Source: Cudoniella acicularis (lineage: Eukaryota > Ascomycota > Leotiomycetes > Helotiales > Helotiaceae). From it: a stretch of DNA of 14,575 nt. Within the stretch, counting starts at the first letter, position 1. Every line of letters begins with the position of its first letter. The notes under the pieces were generated by a model, which saw only the letters and a list, made by a program, of their open reading frames with translations, ran no database searches and had not been told where the DNA came from. This document shows, one piece after another, positions 1 through 8,546 of this stretch. The position numbers were made by a program, and so were the translations under genes. Location: assembly GCA_013054445.1 (NCBI GenBank), contig JAAMPI010001428.1, forward strand, positions 1 to 14,575, in the 5' to 3' direction.

Positions 1-138
1 TAACGAAAAAATTCTTCCGAGTTCAGCGGGTTCGCTATGTGCGTACATATTCTTGTTTGGTGCAACGATTTTGTGGGGGAGATTTGATGGTTGAATTGGT
101 CTTGAGTTCTGAGATGAGGGTGATGGGATGGTGCACAT
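1..138 (-). CDS. Possible 5' end of an unknown gene, cut by the window edge
   Basis: On the minus strand an ATG at 138 opens a frame of 46 codons that stays open to the left edge. It begins MCTIPSPSSQNSRPIQ and is rich in Ser, Pro and Asn, which is common at disordered fungal N-termini. I recognise no domain. The start context is poor (T at -3), and an open run of 46 codons can occur by chance. If real, it points the same way as the catalase-like relic, about 200 bp downstream of that relic's end. It could equally be an internal exon or noncoding DNA; sequence to the left would decide. Confidence 0.28.
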   Translation of the reverse strand, partial: MCTIPSPSSQNSRPIQPSNLPHKIVAPNKNMYAHSEPAELGRIFSL

Positions 139-342
139 GAAATGGATGTTCCTCGGAATCTCATGTGAGTTTTTCCCGAAAACAAAACAATTCCAGAGTC
201 AAATTAGGGAGAGACAAGAAGGCTTCTGCAAAGACATCTGGAAATTGTTTTCATGATTCGTATGTAATTCAACAAATCGTATGTACAGAACCCTGAAGGT
301 ACTTCGTTTCAATCATGCCTCGACATATCCGCCATCTGGAAG

Positions 343-1523
343 TTAATCGATACTCGTCATGTTGATCTCCCTCCTTCCATTCGTCTTGTGACGAAGGGCA
401 GCACTAGCAAGGTAGACAACTCTGCGCAATCTGTTCGGAGATCCCAGTGGTTGGAAGCTTTTAAGGCCATGCCATGGGTCCAGTCTGATGTGATCCTCCC
501 AAAAGGTCTTTCTTGCTGGAATCATGCTGTCTTGCTTGGGAATAACAACATTTCCTACTGTCTGCCAGGGGTATTTCTTAGGATCCTAGACTTTTCTAGC
601 GTACTCAACTGGCTGGTCTTCCAGGTTCTCGGAAAGCTACACCTGGAAGAGATACTTAGCGTCATGATTTGCATGGAATTCCTTAAGCCACTCGCTCAAG
701 ATGTCATCCGGATGAGAGTCTGACTTGACAGTTTCTTCGTATTGCTTCTTCTGTGTTCCAGAAGAAGGGACAAGGTAATATTTGACAACATAATTGCCAT
801 AGCGGTAAGCTGCCTGAGAATACTGTCGAGTTGACTATAGTTAATGTCAGTAAAGTGCCTGCTATTTCAGAGTATGTCAATACCTACAGAAAGATGGGTG
901 TTTCGAACTTCATCACGAGCTTTTTGAAGTGGGGTGTCATTGCGAGCCTCCAGGTGTTTGTATAGCTCTTTCTTGTCACCGCCGTACTTGATACAAAGAT
1001 TAATGATTTCCTTGGTTGTCTTCGCGTCCGCCAGATCGAGTGCTGGTCTACTATTAAATTCAATGTCTTGCGTGGGTCAATCCTTGCTAGCATCGAGCAT
1101 TTCCCCTTGGACATTGAAGACCTTGATGCCAAGATCTTGATGCCAAGACCTGGATCTCCAGGCTCGGTACTGTAACGCATCGCGATTGGGTATTCGGCCG
1201 GCTTGGAGAACAGTGACCGTGCCAGGTGGAGTAGAAGGTCTCCGACAATAAGATTGCCCTTGACAACTCCTTGTGTTCTTGCATGGGTCCCTTGATTAGT
1301 GGTCAATAATGTTCCCTGATATTTGACGGTAAGACTTACCGCTATACATGTGTCTATGGCTGTTGAATTGTGCCCTTTGGATCTTATTGATCATCTCTGC
1401 AACCGCCTGGATGTCTTCTTGCTCGTTAGGTGGGATCTTCTCGACTCCTTCGGCATCCCACCGAATATAATCGCGGGAGGCAACCCTGTTTGAATGCGCA
1501 TTTGTTAAGCCGTTCGATGCCAT
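343..1523 (-). pseudogene. Decayed heme catalase-like gene
   Basis: Read on the minus strand from ATG 1521-1523, this is a member of the small catalase-like heme protein family of fungi and bacteria. Exon 1 ends in HMYSG. Exon 2 opens with THARTQGVVKG, which holds the distal-histidine region, followed by YPIAMRYSTEPGDPG. The C-terminus has FWEDHIRLDPWHGLKSFQPL and SPNRLRRVVY, a family signature. Two introns are intact: 1291-1339 (GTAAGT...CTAAT...AAG) and 835-887 (GTAGGT...TAG). Coding is broken by a 14-bp tandem duplication at 1122-1149 that shifts the frame, by TGA at 1077-1079, and by TAG at 637-639 and 586-588. TAA at 343-345 may also be a mutated codon, since family-like sequence continues to TGA 313-315. 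About nine codons between DPGL and LGIK seem missing compared with relatives as I remember them. Family members resemble catalase; the true substrate is often untested. No full product is expected. Confidence 0.88.
1122..1149. repeat. 14-bp tandem duplication inside the catalase-like relic
   Basis: CTTGATGCCAAGAT at 1122-1135 is followed directly by CTTGATGCCAAGAC at 1136-1149, with 13 of 14 bases identical. Because 14 is not a multiple of three, the second copy shifts the reading frame. Upstream the frame gives STEPGDPGLGIKI; downstream the family-like frame resumes as LGIKVFNVQGEML. This is the single frame-breaking event I see in the pseudogene. Confidence 0.9.
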
Positions 1524-2135
1524 ATTGTTTAGGATAAAGGTATGAAAGCATTTTCAGATGCTTCTTCAAATTGCAGAAAAGGAATCTGGTTGTCTCTAAG
1601 ATATATCAATGAAGCGGGGGCAGGGTGAAGGAAAGCTAAGATGGAAGAAAATGCTCAGCACTCGCTGGTTTTGGTAATTTGGACATCTGGATCGCAGCCA
1701 TGATGTTAGGAAAGAGACGGTGTTACTTATTGATCAATGACGATTGGTGAACTCATGAATAAAGCTATCGTTTAGTCTCAGCGAGCTCCTCCCGCAGTAA
1801 GTTCGGGAGCTGGTGTGGCCCGGCTGATAGGAGGCTCTTCAAATATCTCAAGTCATCGAAAAGGGTAGCCTGTGAGTAGCTGTATTACAAAGGTTAATTG
1901 TAATGTAGATCTAGACTTGCATATTCCAGAACGTTAGGACGACCGAGCACGGGGTTGTGTTTCGAGGGGGCGGGGTGCGACGATGCGAGCCGGGGCGTGG
2001 TTTTAGACAACGGCGTTGATCCCGGAAGCAAGCCTCTACGCGAGCCATTACGAGTTCAAACCGCAGGCCATGATGCTCAGAGAATAATTGAGTCGTGCAA
2101 CTAAAGGGACACCTTCCTCCACCGCCCATCCAAAT
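1524..2135. other. Divergent intergenic region, no gene seen
   Basis: This 612-bp stretch separates the divergent start codons of the catalase-like relic and the Rud3-like gene, so it should hold both promoters. I see no clear TATA box or convincing factor-binding cluster. A minus-strand open frame near 1911-2129 encodes low-complexity, Arg/Gly-rich sequence with no family resemblance and is not called. Confidence 0.5.
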
Positions 2136-4110
2136 ATGTCAGCTGTAGCGCCTTCAGACCCTTCTCAGGCCTTGTTGTCAGGTCCGGTTTTCCCCCTGCG
2201 AATAGTGGAAGTGCATCGCTACCCGGGTTTTGCTAACACATTCCAATAGCTCCGAAGAAGAAGAACAACAAGAAGAAAAAGAGCAAGGCAAAGAGTAATG
2301 GCGATACTACCAAGTCGCAAGATGCAGAGAAGGGCATCAGAGTGGACACTGGGGATGAGGAAGCAGAACTGGACGATTCGGATCAATCAGCCGTGGTACG
2401 AGTGACACCTGTTCAATTCCCAGCACCGTAATACGGGAAACGACATTCATTCTGACGGGATTTATTAGAACACTCCGAGGGAAGAGAAGTTCCCAGAAGG
2501 GATCGAGTCCCAAACAAATGGTCATCATGATTCTACGAGCAATGGCCATGCGGTAGAGCCTTCAATACGAGTTTCTGGCCCCGACCAACTGAAGGAGGAT
2601 CGAAAGCCTGGGAATACTGAAGATGCCTCAGATGCCAGCATTAGACTCGAGGCAATGTCCCAGGAAAGAGAAGCACTCAGACAAGAAGTTGAGCAATTGC
2701 GGAAATCATTGGAAGATATACAAAGCAGGAACACGGAAGAAATATCTGCTATTAAGGGCCAGCACGCCGAAGAGATGGCATCTGCTCAAACGAAGCACTC
2801 TGAGGAGGTCACCACAATCAAAGAGCAGCTCACAGACGAAGCTTCATCCATCCGAGAAAAGCTGCAAGAATCCGAAACGGCAAAGGAACATGCCGAAACT
2901 CAATATCAACACCTTCTCGGCCGGATCAATACAATTAAAGCAAGCTTAGGCGAGAGGTTAAAAGCAGATAAAGAGGAATTATCGGAAGCAAATAAACAGA
3001 TTGAAGATCTCGAGGAACAAAACGATAGTCTCCAAAAGCGTGTACAGAGTCTGGAGGCGGATGCAAAACGACTAGAGAGAGAAACTAATGATTCTTCAAA
3101 AGAACTCTCAAGTTTACGGAACCGGCACAACCTGTCGCAGCAAAATTGGGTACATGAGAGGGAAGATATGATGCAACAAATTGGACAATTAAAGGACGAA
3201 GCAGAGGCTGCGAAGGAAGCTATGGGTGATTGGGAAGTCCTGGCTATGGAAGAACGATCGATGCGAGAAGGTCTCACGGAAAGAATCAGAGATCTCGAGG
3301 AGCAATTTTCATCACAAAAAGAAGCTTATGAAGCCGCCGTTTCTGAGAGGGATAGCCAATCTCAAACACTGGAGGGACTCCAAAGGGCGCTGAAAGAAGT
3401 CCAAGACGCCCGAAAAAGAGAGCTACGGGAACTGGTCGAATCATATGAGGAGCAACTCCAAGCCTTAAAGAAACTTGTTCAAGATTCTGATGCTCGAGCA
3501 GTAGAGGCAGAGGAAGGGAAGGAATCGTTGCAAACGGAGTTGGATAGGTTAACACCTTTTGAAAAAGAGGTCAAGGAGAAGAATCTCCTGATTGGAAAGT
3601 TGCGACATGAAGCAATTGTGCTAAACGAACACCTCACCAAAGCCTTACGGTTCCTTAAGAAAGCGAAACCGGAAGACAACGTCGACAGGTATGATATTGA
3701 CTATTATTTATAGGATTCGGATACTAATTGTCTCTAGGCAAGTCGTAACCAGCTACTTCCTACAGTTCGTAGCACTGGACCGTTCCGACCCGAAAAAATT
3801 CCAGATTCTACAACTAATAGCATCGCTTCTGAACTGGTCCGATGAGCAAAAAGAACAAGCAGGCCTTGCCCGACCAGGCGCCTCAAACAACAGCTTACGC
3901 CTACCAATCTCACCATTCCACCGAACCCCCAGCACTCCCTCCCTCAACACGGAATTCTTCACTGAACCCCCCGCCACAAGAGAGACCCTGGCCGAGCTAT
4001 GGACCGGCTTCCTGGAGCGGAGTGCAGAAGAGGGGTCTACGACTGGAAGCAGGAGTGGCAGCGTAAGCAGCAGTGCTGCTCCAAGACTAGACACGAGGGG
4101 AGGAGCGTAG
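2136..4110 (+). CDS. RUD3: Golgi tethering golgin with GRAB domain (Rud3/GMAP-210 type)
   Basis: Rud3 is a coiled-coil tether of the cis-Golgi that binds Arf1-GTP through its C-terminal GRAB (GRIP-related Arf-binding) domain and works in ER-Golgi traffic. I join four exons, 2136-2181, 2250-2395, 2469-3688 and 3738-4110, giving 594 residues. Residues about 17-30 are a Lys-rich tract (KKKNNKKKKSK); about 65-125 are acidic and low-complexity; about 127-435 are long heptad-rich coiled coil (EALRQEVEQLRKSLEDIQ). The GRAB region spans about 437-518, with LRHEAIVLNEHLTKALRFLK, NVDRQVVTSYFLQF and DPKKFQILQLIASLLNW. The tail has a conserved-looking ETLAELWTGFLERSAEEG. Intron 3 (3689-3737) has a perfect TACTAAT branch point and splits the GRAB domain. 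An in-frame TAA lies just upstream of the start, and A sits at -3. The first donor (GTCCGG, 2182) is weak, so the first exon is the least certain part. A GRIP golgin (Imh1) was considered, but the motif order fits GRAB. Confidence 0.92.
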
Positions 4111-5768
4111 GGTGGTTATAGAGCATGCATGGAATAGCGGTTGAAGGTGCATGGTTTGGGGTAATAGATTTGAAGCGGCCTCTCTTTTGAGACTTGGTGT
4201 ACTATATGACTGAACAGAACATTGCGAATGGCGTTGATGGGTGGGCTTGGACCCTTTCAGGGCGACTGGCTAGGTGCCTCGCATGCATATTCTATTTTAC
4301 AAATTTTATACTCATTTTGAAGCAGGGTTCTCAGACCCAAGCAATTACTTTTGAATTTCTCTTGCTTGTTGTGTGTGAGATGTTGTGACTCAAACTCATG
4401 AGGTCTTAAATCTACCTACTTATCCACGAGACCGAGCGGGTCCAAGGTAGATGTAAGTTCTCTTTCAAGAATAGGCAGGGCAGACGGGCATTTATCATTG
4501 ATGACAATCAGGACAAAGTTACAACAGCTAAGATATGTATGTAATTATTAGAAAGGCAACCGTAGCAGCATAAAAGGGAATTATTGAATCGTCCAAATTG
4601 CAAACGACTCCGCAATGCTAGCTCCTGATAGTCTTTATTTGATTGCACAGTTGAGGGTTATAAATCTAGCTTCTTATTTGAAATTATTTGTCACTCTTGC
4701 AGAGAAGATTATTTCTGTGATTCTGTGCAAATTCCTTTCCCCCTTTCCTATTTTTTATCTCATGTTTCTCGAATACTAAGTAAGATTACTAACTTCAAGA
4801 ATCTATTATTGAATAAAGGTAGCTAGTTAATCATAGAAATGTTATACTCACTACAATGTTGGCTCTATAAGTTCGTATATAACAGTGCGCAGCAGTGTGG
4901 CAGCCGATTATATTTCTACTTTTCCCCTTCTCTAGCTATCTGTCTTTCCTTTCTCTTGTAACTTGTTTATATTCTTTTAATAATCACAAACTTGCCAAGG
5001 ACTCTACTACTACTCTAGAAAGTAGATATCAGAATATTCAGCGGTTTTAATGTCACTATAGCACTTTGAAAATTTCCTTCTAGATTTAACTTTCAAGTAG
5101 GGAAATAAAATGTTTAAGAGGTATTATATTCTCTGGATATTAGAGTTTTCTAGACATTCCAGGCTCGAAGAGTAAGATAGATCCGCATTTATATTGAGTT
5201 CTTCTGCAGTGGGATAAAAGGAAAATAAAGGAGAAAATCAGAACAGACAATGAGGGTTGCGAGTTAAATTGTGAAAGTTTGTTGATTGAAATTTCAAAGT
5301 ATTAATTTCTTGCCGATGGCAATGAAGATTCCGCGACCCTTGCTCCTTTTTATAAAGTTAAATGAAATATAGAATATTTTCTCTTGCCCTTATTTTTTTC
5401 TATGATTCTATCCTCTATTCCCCCCCCCCCCCCCCGGTTTGTATTACGGAGCAAACCCAAATATGACGGGATTAGATGGGTGAGTAGCGAGGTATAGTAC
5501 ACTGAAATGAAAAGCTGTATATGTGTAAGTGTGCGGCGCTGTGTGAAAAGGGTGAAAAAAGTGTAAAGTGTCAAAAGAGACTGGAAATAAGAAGAGGTTC
5601 GCTCTTGGACTCCTAGCTGTTTAACAATGCAGTGAAGAAGATAAAGAAACTTCCCAGTGTATAGACAGGCATGAGAAAATATTAGGAAATGAGAGGTCAG
5701 AAGCACCAAAATCTAACATAGAATAAATTGCACAAGATGTTGATACAGCTGTCACTACACCCATTTAT
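4111..5768. other. AT-rich gene-free region between convergent genes
   Basis: This 1658-bp stretch lies between the stop codons of the Rud3-like gene and the membrane-protein gene, so it should hold both 3' ends. From about 4390 on it is visibly AT-rich with many TA steps, quite unlike the flanking genes. I found no recognisable protein, RNA gene, terminal inverted repeats or target-site duplication. Open frames at 4194-4388 (plus) and 5350-5709 (minus) look like chance, with leucine/serine/threonine-rich or low-complexity translations. It may be a neutral spacer or a worn-out mobile element. Confidence 0.6.
5420..5435. repeat. C16 homopolymer run
   Basis: Sixteen consecutive C residues lie inside an otherwise AT-rich spacer. 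Such runs are length-unstable and prone to sequencing error, so the exact length should not be trusted. It lies about 330 bp past the stop codon of the membrane-protein gene on that gene's strand, where it reads as G16. Confidence 0.95.
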
Positions 5769-6884
5769 CTATATATTATTTACACTCCCCCCTCCTATAA
5801 AAGGCCCCAAAACATGCTGCGCATAATTCTCCGCATCCCCCTCAATAGTCTGCATATTAATCCTATTCTCCAACGCATTATTAACCCCCTCCAGCACCTC
5901 CCTCTCCTCCATCAACTCGCCCATCAACCTCCCCTCCGTAACCCAATAATCCCTGCTCCTCTCCCTCAAGCCCTCATTCCTATTTATCGTATTCCTTAAA
6001 ATGGCAATTGCACTCATTTTACTCCTTGTTGCATCCAAGATTCGGTTTGAAGCTTCGACGCGCTCGGCGGTGGAAGGAGGTGTAATGAAGGCGCGGTTGG
6101 TGCTCGAGAGGTAGAGGACATAGCCTAGGAGCCCGTCGATGACTGCGAGGCCGATGTACCGGTATACGCGCATCTTCCAGAAAAATGTGTTGATGTCTTC
6201 GAGTCTTGTTGCTCTAGCGTTTTCCCCGTGTTTGAACGTGCTAACGAGCCAGATATCGAGGAATGCCATTGCTGTGGCTGCGAGTGTGGCAGGGGTCCGC
6301 CATCCTGTTGCTTCTTTGCCTGTAAAGAGGCCAGATGTGACGAGAGCGAGGATAGTGAGGTTGAAAAGGTGTGGGGCCATTAGGGCTGGAAGAGCGTAGT
6401 AGAGGTATGAATTTGGGTCCTCTGCGCTGCAGAATTGGCAGTTGGTCATTACGTCAGGGCCAAAATGGAAGTAGAGGAGTCGAGATTCGAGGGAGGAGAT
6501 TTTGGTGCGGAGGATGTTGTCTGCGGCTGTAAGGCCCGCTGGGCGAAGGGCCAGGAGACGTGTGAAGAGGACATCGTTCGGGATTTGGAGGCGGGAGGAG
6601 GTTAGGGAGAAGATGTTTTCGGGTGAGAAGGGCGGTAGGGTGCATGTGAAGAAGAATATCGCGGTGAGGAAAAGTATACAGAGCGCTCGAGAAACGATAG
6701 GTGGAATTGGTTGGATGGAGACTCCATGTATTCTTGGGGCGGCGCGTATAGAGCGATAGTAGGATATTGCCTTTGGGAGGAAGATTGGTCCGAAAAAGAG
6801 CAAGAGAGATTTGATGCTAGCAGTTTATTAGTATTTATCTTGCAGAAAATAAGTCTTTACTTACGTGCCCCAAGAAATCGCCAT
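5769..6884 (-). CDS. Unrecognised fungal multi-pass membrane protein with a CxxC motif
   Basis: Two exons, 6865-6884 and 5769-6816, joined over a 48-nt intron (GTAAGT...ACTAATAA...CTAG), give 355 residues. The ATG at 6882-6884 (ACC ATG G, strong context) precedes MAISWGTIKSLLLFFGP, so the real start lies in a 20-nt first exon that an ORF search misses. I see about five hydrophobic segments, near residues 9-26, 45-68, 145-171, 182-201 and 224-244. A long polar, charged tail (about 255-330, heptad-like EREVLEGVNNALENRI) follows. A CxxC (CQFC, residues 133-136) sits in the stretch before the third segment, beside the NSYLYYALPAL motif. The sequence resembles conserved ascomycete hypothetical membrane proteins, but I cannot name a function. 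It is in tandem with GET1, whose stop lies 568 bp upstream of this start, and converges on the Rud3-like gene. Function is unknown; the gene model itself is well supported. Confidence 0.85.
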
Positions 6885-7452
6885 GGTGGTGAACTTGTTA
6901 TGCGAATTGTCGCATGAAGGGGCTATTGTTCAAGACACGTTCATGAAGGTATGAAAGTTGGCTGGTTCTGCCGCTCCTGTCAGCCTTTGAGGTTCCAAAT
7001 AAGGTTTAGCGTACTGGCTTCCGCTTCCCTTAGCTTTTGATTTTCTTCTCAGCCTCTTTTTTTAAATCTGCAAAAATATTTTGGAACATTCTCAACAGCA
7101 CATCAAAAATTGTGATTAATCGTGCTTGGTACATATAAAGGGGTATATTTACAGTCGTCTCCTATTTTAATTGTCTAGCTATATCCAGCTACGACAGCCT
7201 CAATTGCCAGGCCTTTCGGACCAATTTTTCCACCCTCTCCAGTGGCACTTTCGAAGCTTTGGCGATCTCCTCTCCCATGGTCACTCAGAGTCAAAAAGAA
7301 TGCCTAGATCGAGCCCAAGTACTCTGCCAAGAGTCATCTCACTCGTGTTGCAAGGTCTCAGCGTAAGCTATGGCGACCTTTGCGTCTTTTTGATGAGAGA
7401 CATTTTCATGTCCCAACCCCAAATGTGATATAGCATGTATGACTTGTAGTCT
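6885..7452. other. Spacer between GET1 and the membrane-protein gene, with a doubtful coding relic
   Basis: This 568-bp stretch holds the 3' end of GET1 and the promoter of the membrane-protein gene, both on the minus strand. In its upper half (about 7185-7445) the minus strand in the GET1 frame translates to protein-like stretches interrupted by stops, including MGEEIAKASKVPLERVEKLV and DDSWQSTWARSRHSF. It may be a relic or chance. The lower half (6905-7150) is AT-rich and shows nothing recognisable. Confidence 0.4.
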
Positions 7453-8227
7453 CTATAGCTCCTTCTTCTCCGTTTGTGCCGTCGCCTTCTCTTTCTCGCC
7501 GGATGGTACCTTCATCGGTTTGCCGGTCTTCGTCGCGGAAGCAGACCCTACAACCAATGCGAAAATCGCAACCAACGCATCGCTAACAAGTAATATGATG
7601 GCCATGCATGCTAATGACCACGCTTGGATACTGATGCTTCCAACCGGTGCTCTTGGGAACGACAGCAACCATTCCGCGTAATATGGTGCCCAGCCTTTGG
7701 GAATCCAGAACATAGGTTCTTTCTGAAACCAAAATTGTAGAAACATGCGCAGTCCATTTGTGCCTAGCCATCGCAGTGTAGATACCACACTATCGAATGT
7801 GGTTTTCGTGGAATCCAAGGTAGCCTCTGCAATTAGGTGCAAGGTTAGTTTCCTGCTGATGCCACATTGCACCGAGAAACACAAAATCTGGGAGCATACT
7901 GTTTTTCTCCACTTGCTCAAGCAGCTTATCGTGTTGCCTCCTCAGCTTCGCCCATCTTGCAAACTCATCCTGGCTACTCGTAGCATTAAGCTCCGTCCGG
8001 ATCTTTATGAACTGCCTTTTCAATTCCTTCTGTTCGCTCGCAGATTTCGAGGTTGGCGTAGGAAGAGAATTGTAAATATTCCAAAGCTTTTGTGCTATTA
8101 GCTAGTTGTACAAAGGTGTATGCGACGAAGGAAATCATACCAGGCTGTTTATTGTAGACGCTCCAAACGTGTTAACCAAATGAATGGTCAGCTGGAGCAC
8201 AAAGACTACGACCAGAAGAGATGGCAT
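7453..8227 (-). CDS. GET1: Get1, receptor for insertion of tail-anchored proteins
   Basis: Get1 (WRB in animals) pairs with Get2 in the ER membrane, docks the ATPase Get3 and drives insertion of tail-anchored proteins. Three exons, 8141-8227, 7900-8086 and 7453-7826, give 215 residues, a normal length. Segment 1 is residues 2-18 (PSLLVVVFVLQLTIHLV). The cytosolic coiled coil, residues about 43-105, includes EFARWAKLRRQHDKLLEQVE, the Get3-docking region conserved in the family. The second membrane region carries the family hallmark MFWIPKGWAPYYAEWLLSFP (130-149), then PRAPVGS. The last helix is about 161-184, followed by a Lys-rich tail (GEKEKATAQTEKKEL). Introns are 8087-8140 (GTATGA...CTAAT...AAG, phase 0) and 7827-7899 (GTATGC...CAG, phase 1); both joins keep the family alignment continuous. 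It is divergent from the PTAR1-like gene, with 272 bp between start codons that could act as a shared promoter. Confidence 0.94.
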
Positions 8228-8477
8228 CTTGACGAATGCAGTAGAATATCCGTCCAAACCCCTTGAGAGTGCCTGGTAACAGATCTACAAGAAGGCCGCT
8301 CGATGTTTAAGGCTAGATAGATGATGGTCAGTATAATGTGGTCACTGGGTTTTTGGTGCCTCCTGACGTTTTAAATGGTCCGTGCGCTCTAACGCAAGGC
8401 TGCGATTATCTTTCCACAGCATGATTTTCTAACTACTTTCATTCCACAGCCTCTACTCAAAATATTTCGCAAGGTGC

Positions 8478-8546
8478 ATGGCTATCCTGGCACTTCACAA
8501 TGTCGAGAGCGCTCGACAAAGATTCAGTTGTGTTGTTACAAGATAA
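8478..8546 (+). other. Possible upstream ORF overlapping the PTAR1-like start
   Basis: An ATG at 8478 opens a 22-codon frame ending in TAA at 8544-8546. It is out of frame with the main start at 8500 and overlaps it. If the transcript begins upstream of 8478, scanning ribosomes meet this ATG first, so it could lower translation of the main protein. Its context (GTGCATGG) has G at -3 and G at +4, which is favourable. The main ATG has C at -3 by comparison (CACAATGT reads A-C-A before ATG, so position -3 is A on strict counting); neither context is clearly poor. The transcript start is unknown, so this remains a possibility. Confidence 0.4.

Noticed and set aside
388..723. 111-codon plus-strand frame
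   Set aside because: It lies antisense to the catalase-like relic, whose minus-strand translation has clear family motifs; this frame has none.
2136..4110. Assignment as a GRIP-domain golgin (Imh1)
   Set aside because: The C-terminal block with LRHEAIVLNEHLTKAL and DPKKFQILQLIASLLNW matches the GRAB domain of Rud3/GMAP-210 better than a GRIP domain.
4194..4388. 64-codon plus-strand frame with a hydrophobic segment
   Set aside because: It sits in the 3' flank of the Rud3-like gene, shows no family resemblance, and hydrophobic codons are expected in T-rich DNA.
5350..5709. 119-codon minus-strand frame with a poly-Gly stretch
   Set aside because: The glycines come from the C16 run; the rest is Leu/Thr/Ser/Phe-rich translation of AT-rich spacer with no domain.
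7453..7455. Stop-codon readthrough extending Get1
   Set aside because: The following frame is closed again within about 110 nt by TGA, the TAG context is not a known readthrough signal, and Get1 is already of normal length.
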